A DNA stretch of 64,000 nucleotides from Janthinobacterium lividum (GTDB lineage Bacteria > Pseudomonadota > Gammaproteobacteria > Burkholderiales > Burkholderiaceae_D), in contig NZ_CP075583.1 of the NCBI RefSeq assembly GCF_023509035.1, positions 248,001 through 312,000 of the forward strand, written 5' to 3'. Numbering within the stretch: position 1 is the first letter of the stretch; each line of letters starts with the position of its first letter. The position numbers were made by a program, and so were the translations under genes. A model generated the notes under the pieces. The model was not told where the DNA came from. It did no database searches and saw only the letters and a list, made by a program, of their open reading frames with translations. Of the stretch, positions 62,565 through 64,000 are shown piece by piece.

Positions 62565-64000
62565 ATGACCGAACTCGAATTCAAATCGCTGGCCCAGCAA
62601 GGCTACAACCGCGTCCCCCTGATCGCGGAAGCCTTCGCCGACCTGGAAACCCCGCTCACGCTGTACCTGAAACTGGCCCAGACCCAGCAAGGCGGCAAGA
62701 ACACCTTTTTGCTCGAATCCGTCGTCGGCGGCGAACGCTTCGGCCGCTATTCCTTCATCGGCTTGCCCGCCACCACCGTGTTGCGCAGCTATGGCAGCCA
62801 CACGGAAATCGTCAGGAACGGCGTCGTGATCGAAGAGCACGAAGGCAATCCGCTCGACTTCATCGAACAGTACCAGTCGCGCTTCAAGGTGGCCCTGCGC
62901 CCCGGCATGCCGCGTTTCTGCGGCGGTCTGGCCGGTTACTTCGGCTACGACACCGTGCGCCACATCGAGAAAAAACTCGCCGGCGGCGCGCCGAAAGACG
63001 ATTTGAACCTGCCCGACATCCAGCTGATGGTGACGGAGGAACTGGCAGTCATCGACAACCTGTCCGGCAAGCTGTACTTGATCGTCTACACCGACACGGC
63101 TCAGCCCGAATCGTTCTCGAAAGCGCGCCAGCGCCTGAAAGACTTGCGCATGATGCTGCGCCGCGGCGTCGATGCGCCCGTCACCAGCGCTTCCGTGCGC
63201 ACGGAAACCATCCGCGACTTTGCCAAGGAAGACTATCTGAAGGCGGTCGCCAAGGCGCATGAATATGTGATGGCCGGCGACCTGATGCAAGTGCAGATCG
63301 GCCAGCGTATCCGCAAGCCATATGTCGATTCGCCGCTGACCCTGTACCGCGCCCTGCGTTCGCTGAACCCGTCGCCGTACATGTACTTCTATAATTTCGG
63401 CGACATGCAGATCATCGGCGCCTCGCCCGAGATTTTGGTGCGCAACGAGAACACGGCCGACGGCGGCAAGAAAGTCACCTTGCGCCCCATCGCCGGCACA
63501 CGTCCGCGCGGCGCCACGCCAGAACGCGACGCCGAACTGTCGGCCGAGCTGCTGGCTGACCCGAAAGAGATCGCCGAGCACGTGATGCTGATCGACCTGG
63601 CGCGCAACGACATCGGCCGCATCGCCGAAACAGGCAGCGTGCACGTCACCGACCGCATGGTCATCGAAAAATACTCGCACGTGCAGCACATCGTCTCGAA
63701 CGTGGAAGGCACCCTGAAGGAAGGCTTGTCGAACCTGGACGTGCTGCGCGCGACCTTCCCCGCCGGCACCCTGACGGGCGCGCCGAAAGTGCGCGCCATG
63801 GAAGTGATCGACGAACTGGAAATCACCAAGCGCGGCATCTATGGCGGCGCCTGCGGCTACCTGTCGTTTGGCGGCGAAATGGATGTGGCGATCGCGATTC
63901 GCACGGGCGTGATCAAGGACGGCATGCTGTACGTGCAGGCTGCGGCCGGCATCGTGGCCGACTCGGTCCTCGAAATGGAATGGCAAGAAACCGAAAACAA
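62565..64000 (+). CDS. trpE: Anthranilate synthase component I (partial, runs off the window)
   Basis: The frame starts MTELEFKSLAQQGYNRVPLI at ATG 62565 and is open to the window end (478 residues). TrpE makes anthranilate from chorismate with ammonia from TrpG. LLESVVGG near residue 50 fits the tryptophan-binding LLES motif of feedback inhibition. The catalytic region has PSPYMYFYNFGD, LRPIAGTRPRGAT, DLARNDIGRI, TFPAGTLTGAPKVRAME and YGGACGYLSF. Only the last few residues should be missing. Confidence 0.96.
   Translation, partial: MTELEFKSLAQQGYNRVPLIAEAFADLETPLTLYLKLAQTQQGGKNTFLLESVVGGERFGRYSFIGLPATTVLRSYGSHTEIVRNGVVIEEHEGNPLDFIEQYQSRFKVALRPGMPRFCGGLAGYFGYDTVRHIEKKLAGGAPKDDLNLPDIQLMVTEELAVIDNLSGKLYLIVYTDTAQPESFSKARQRLKDLRMMLRRGVDAPVTSASVRTETIRDFAKEDYLKAVAKAHEYVMAGDLMQVQIGQRIRKPYVDSPLTLYRALRSLNPSPYMYFYNFGDMQIIGASPEILVRNENTADGGKKVTLRPIAGTRPRGATPERDAELSAELLADPKEIAEHVMLIDLARNDIGRIAETGSVHVTDRMVIEKYSHVQHIVSNVEGTLKEGLSNLDVLRATFPAGTLTGAPKVRAMEVIDELEITKRGIYGGACGYLSFGGEMDVAIAIRTGVIKDGMLYVQAAAGIVADSVLEMEWQETEN

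Overview
The window reads as a stretch of core chromosome from a high-GC betaproteobacterium of the Burkholderiales, most likely Oxalobacteraceae (Janthinobacterium / Duganella / Massilia type). This rests on gene content and order: rpe-gph-trpE, gshA(type IV)-gshB-EIIA-HPr-EI, metX-metW, torF-glnK-amtB, mreBCD-mrdA-rodA-rlpA, DUF3567 and DUF1840 proteins, and a 16S-Ile-Ala-23S-5S rRNA operon. No database search was possible, so the genus is an inference.

Layout. 1-3.4 kb: end of metH, an SPW-repeat membrane protein, an EAL/HDOD signalling protein, a class II glutamine amidotransferase and a DUF3567 protein. 3.5-9.0 kb (minus strand): rsmB, a DUF4390 protein, an NtrY-like kinase, a receiver-Fis regulator without AAA+ domain, and a small degenerate CobW-like protein. 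9.4-15.6 kb (plus): argS, SPOR protein, dsbA, SDR, birA, coaX, second SPOR protein. 15.6-22.5 kb (minus): elongasome block mreB-mreC-mreD-mrdA-rodA-rlpA. 22.8-26.2 kb: gatCAB, closed by a strong terminator. 26.3-27.4 kb: the only obviously foreign patch, an A/T-rich orphan gene beside a beheaded TonB-like fragment. 27.5-34.2 kb: mixed metabolic, membrane and regulatory genes including a LysR/TSUP divergent pair, pyrE and an exonuclease III gene. 34.2-44.1 kb (minus): rluA-like, M48 protease, ampG-like, metW, metX, ptsI, ptsH, EIIA, gshB, gshA. 44.2-47.2 kb: amtB-glnK-torF behind a sigma-54/NtrC control region. 47.2-50.3 kb (plus): ubiK, a YifB/ComM ATPase, a lipoprotein, DUF1840. 50.3-56.1 kb (minus): rRNA operon with two 5S copies and two tRNAs. 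56.1-64 kb: enoyl-CoA hydratase, MFS transporter, universal stress protein, mltA, a 48-residue membrane protein, apaG, rpe, gph and the start of trpE behind a complete-looking trp attenuator.

Regulatory sites readable from the sequence: a trp leader peptide with four Trp codons and mutually exclusive hairpins; an NtrC box and sigma-54 promoter for torF-glnK-amtB; an FNR-like box inside a 12-bp perfect dyad before the universal stress gene; an rrn promoter, two boxA elements and a 16S processing stalk; several intrinsic terminators.

Data quality: seven conserved genes (rsmB, gatC, a Gfo/Idh oxidoreductase, xth, the rluA-like gene, gshA, the enoyl-CoA hydratase) are broken or altered by single-base gains or losses, nearly all inside short homopolymers. 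In each case correcting one base (two separate bases in rsmB and xth) restores a family-typical protein. These look like sequencing errors rather than real pseudogenes, and the apparent rsmB-DUF4390 fusion is one of them. I did not find a clearly new multi-gene system. The best leads are the low-GC orphan gene, the Walker-less CobW-like protein coupled to the NtrY-like two-component system, and the nitrogen-controlled porin.
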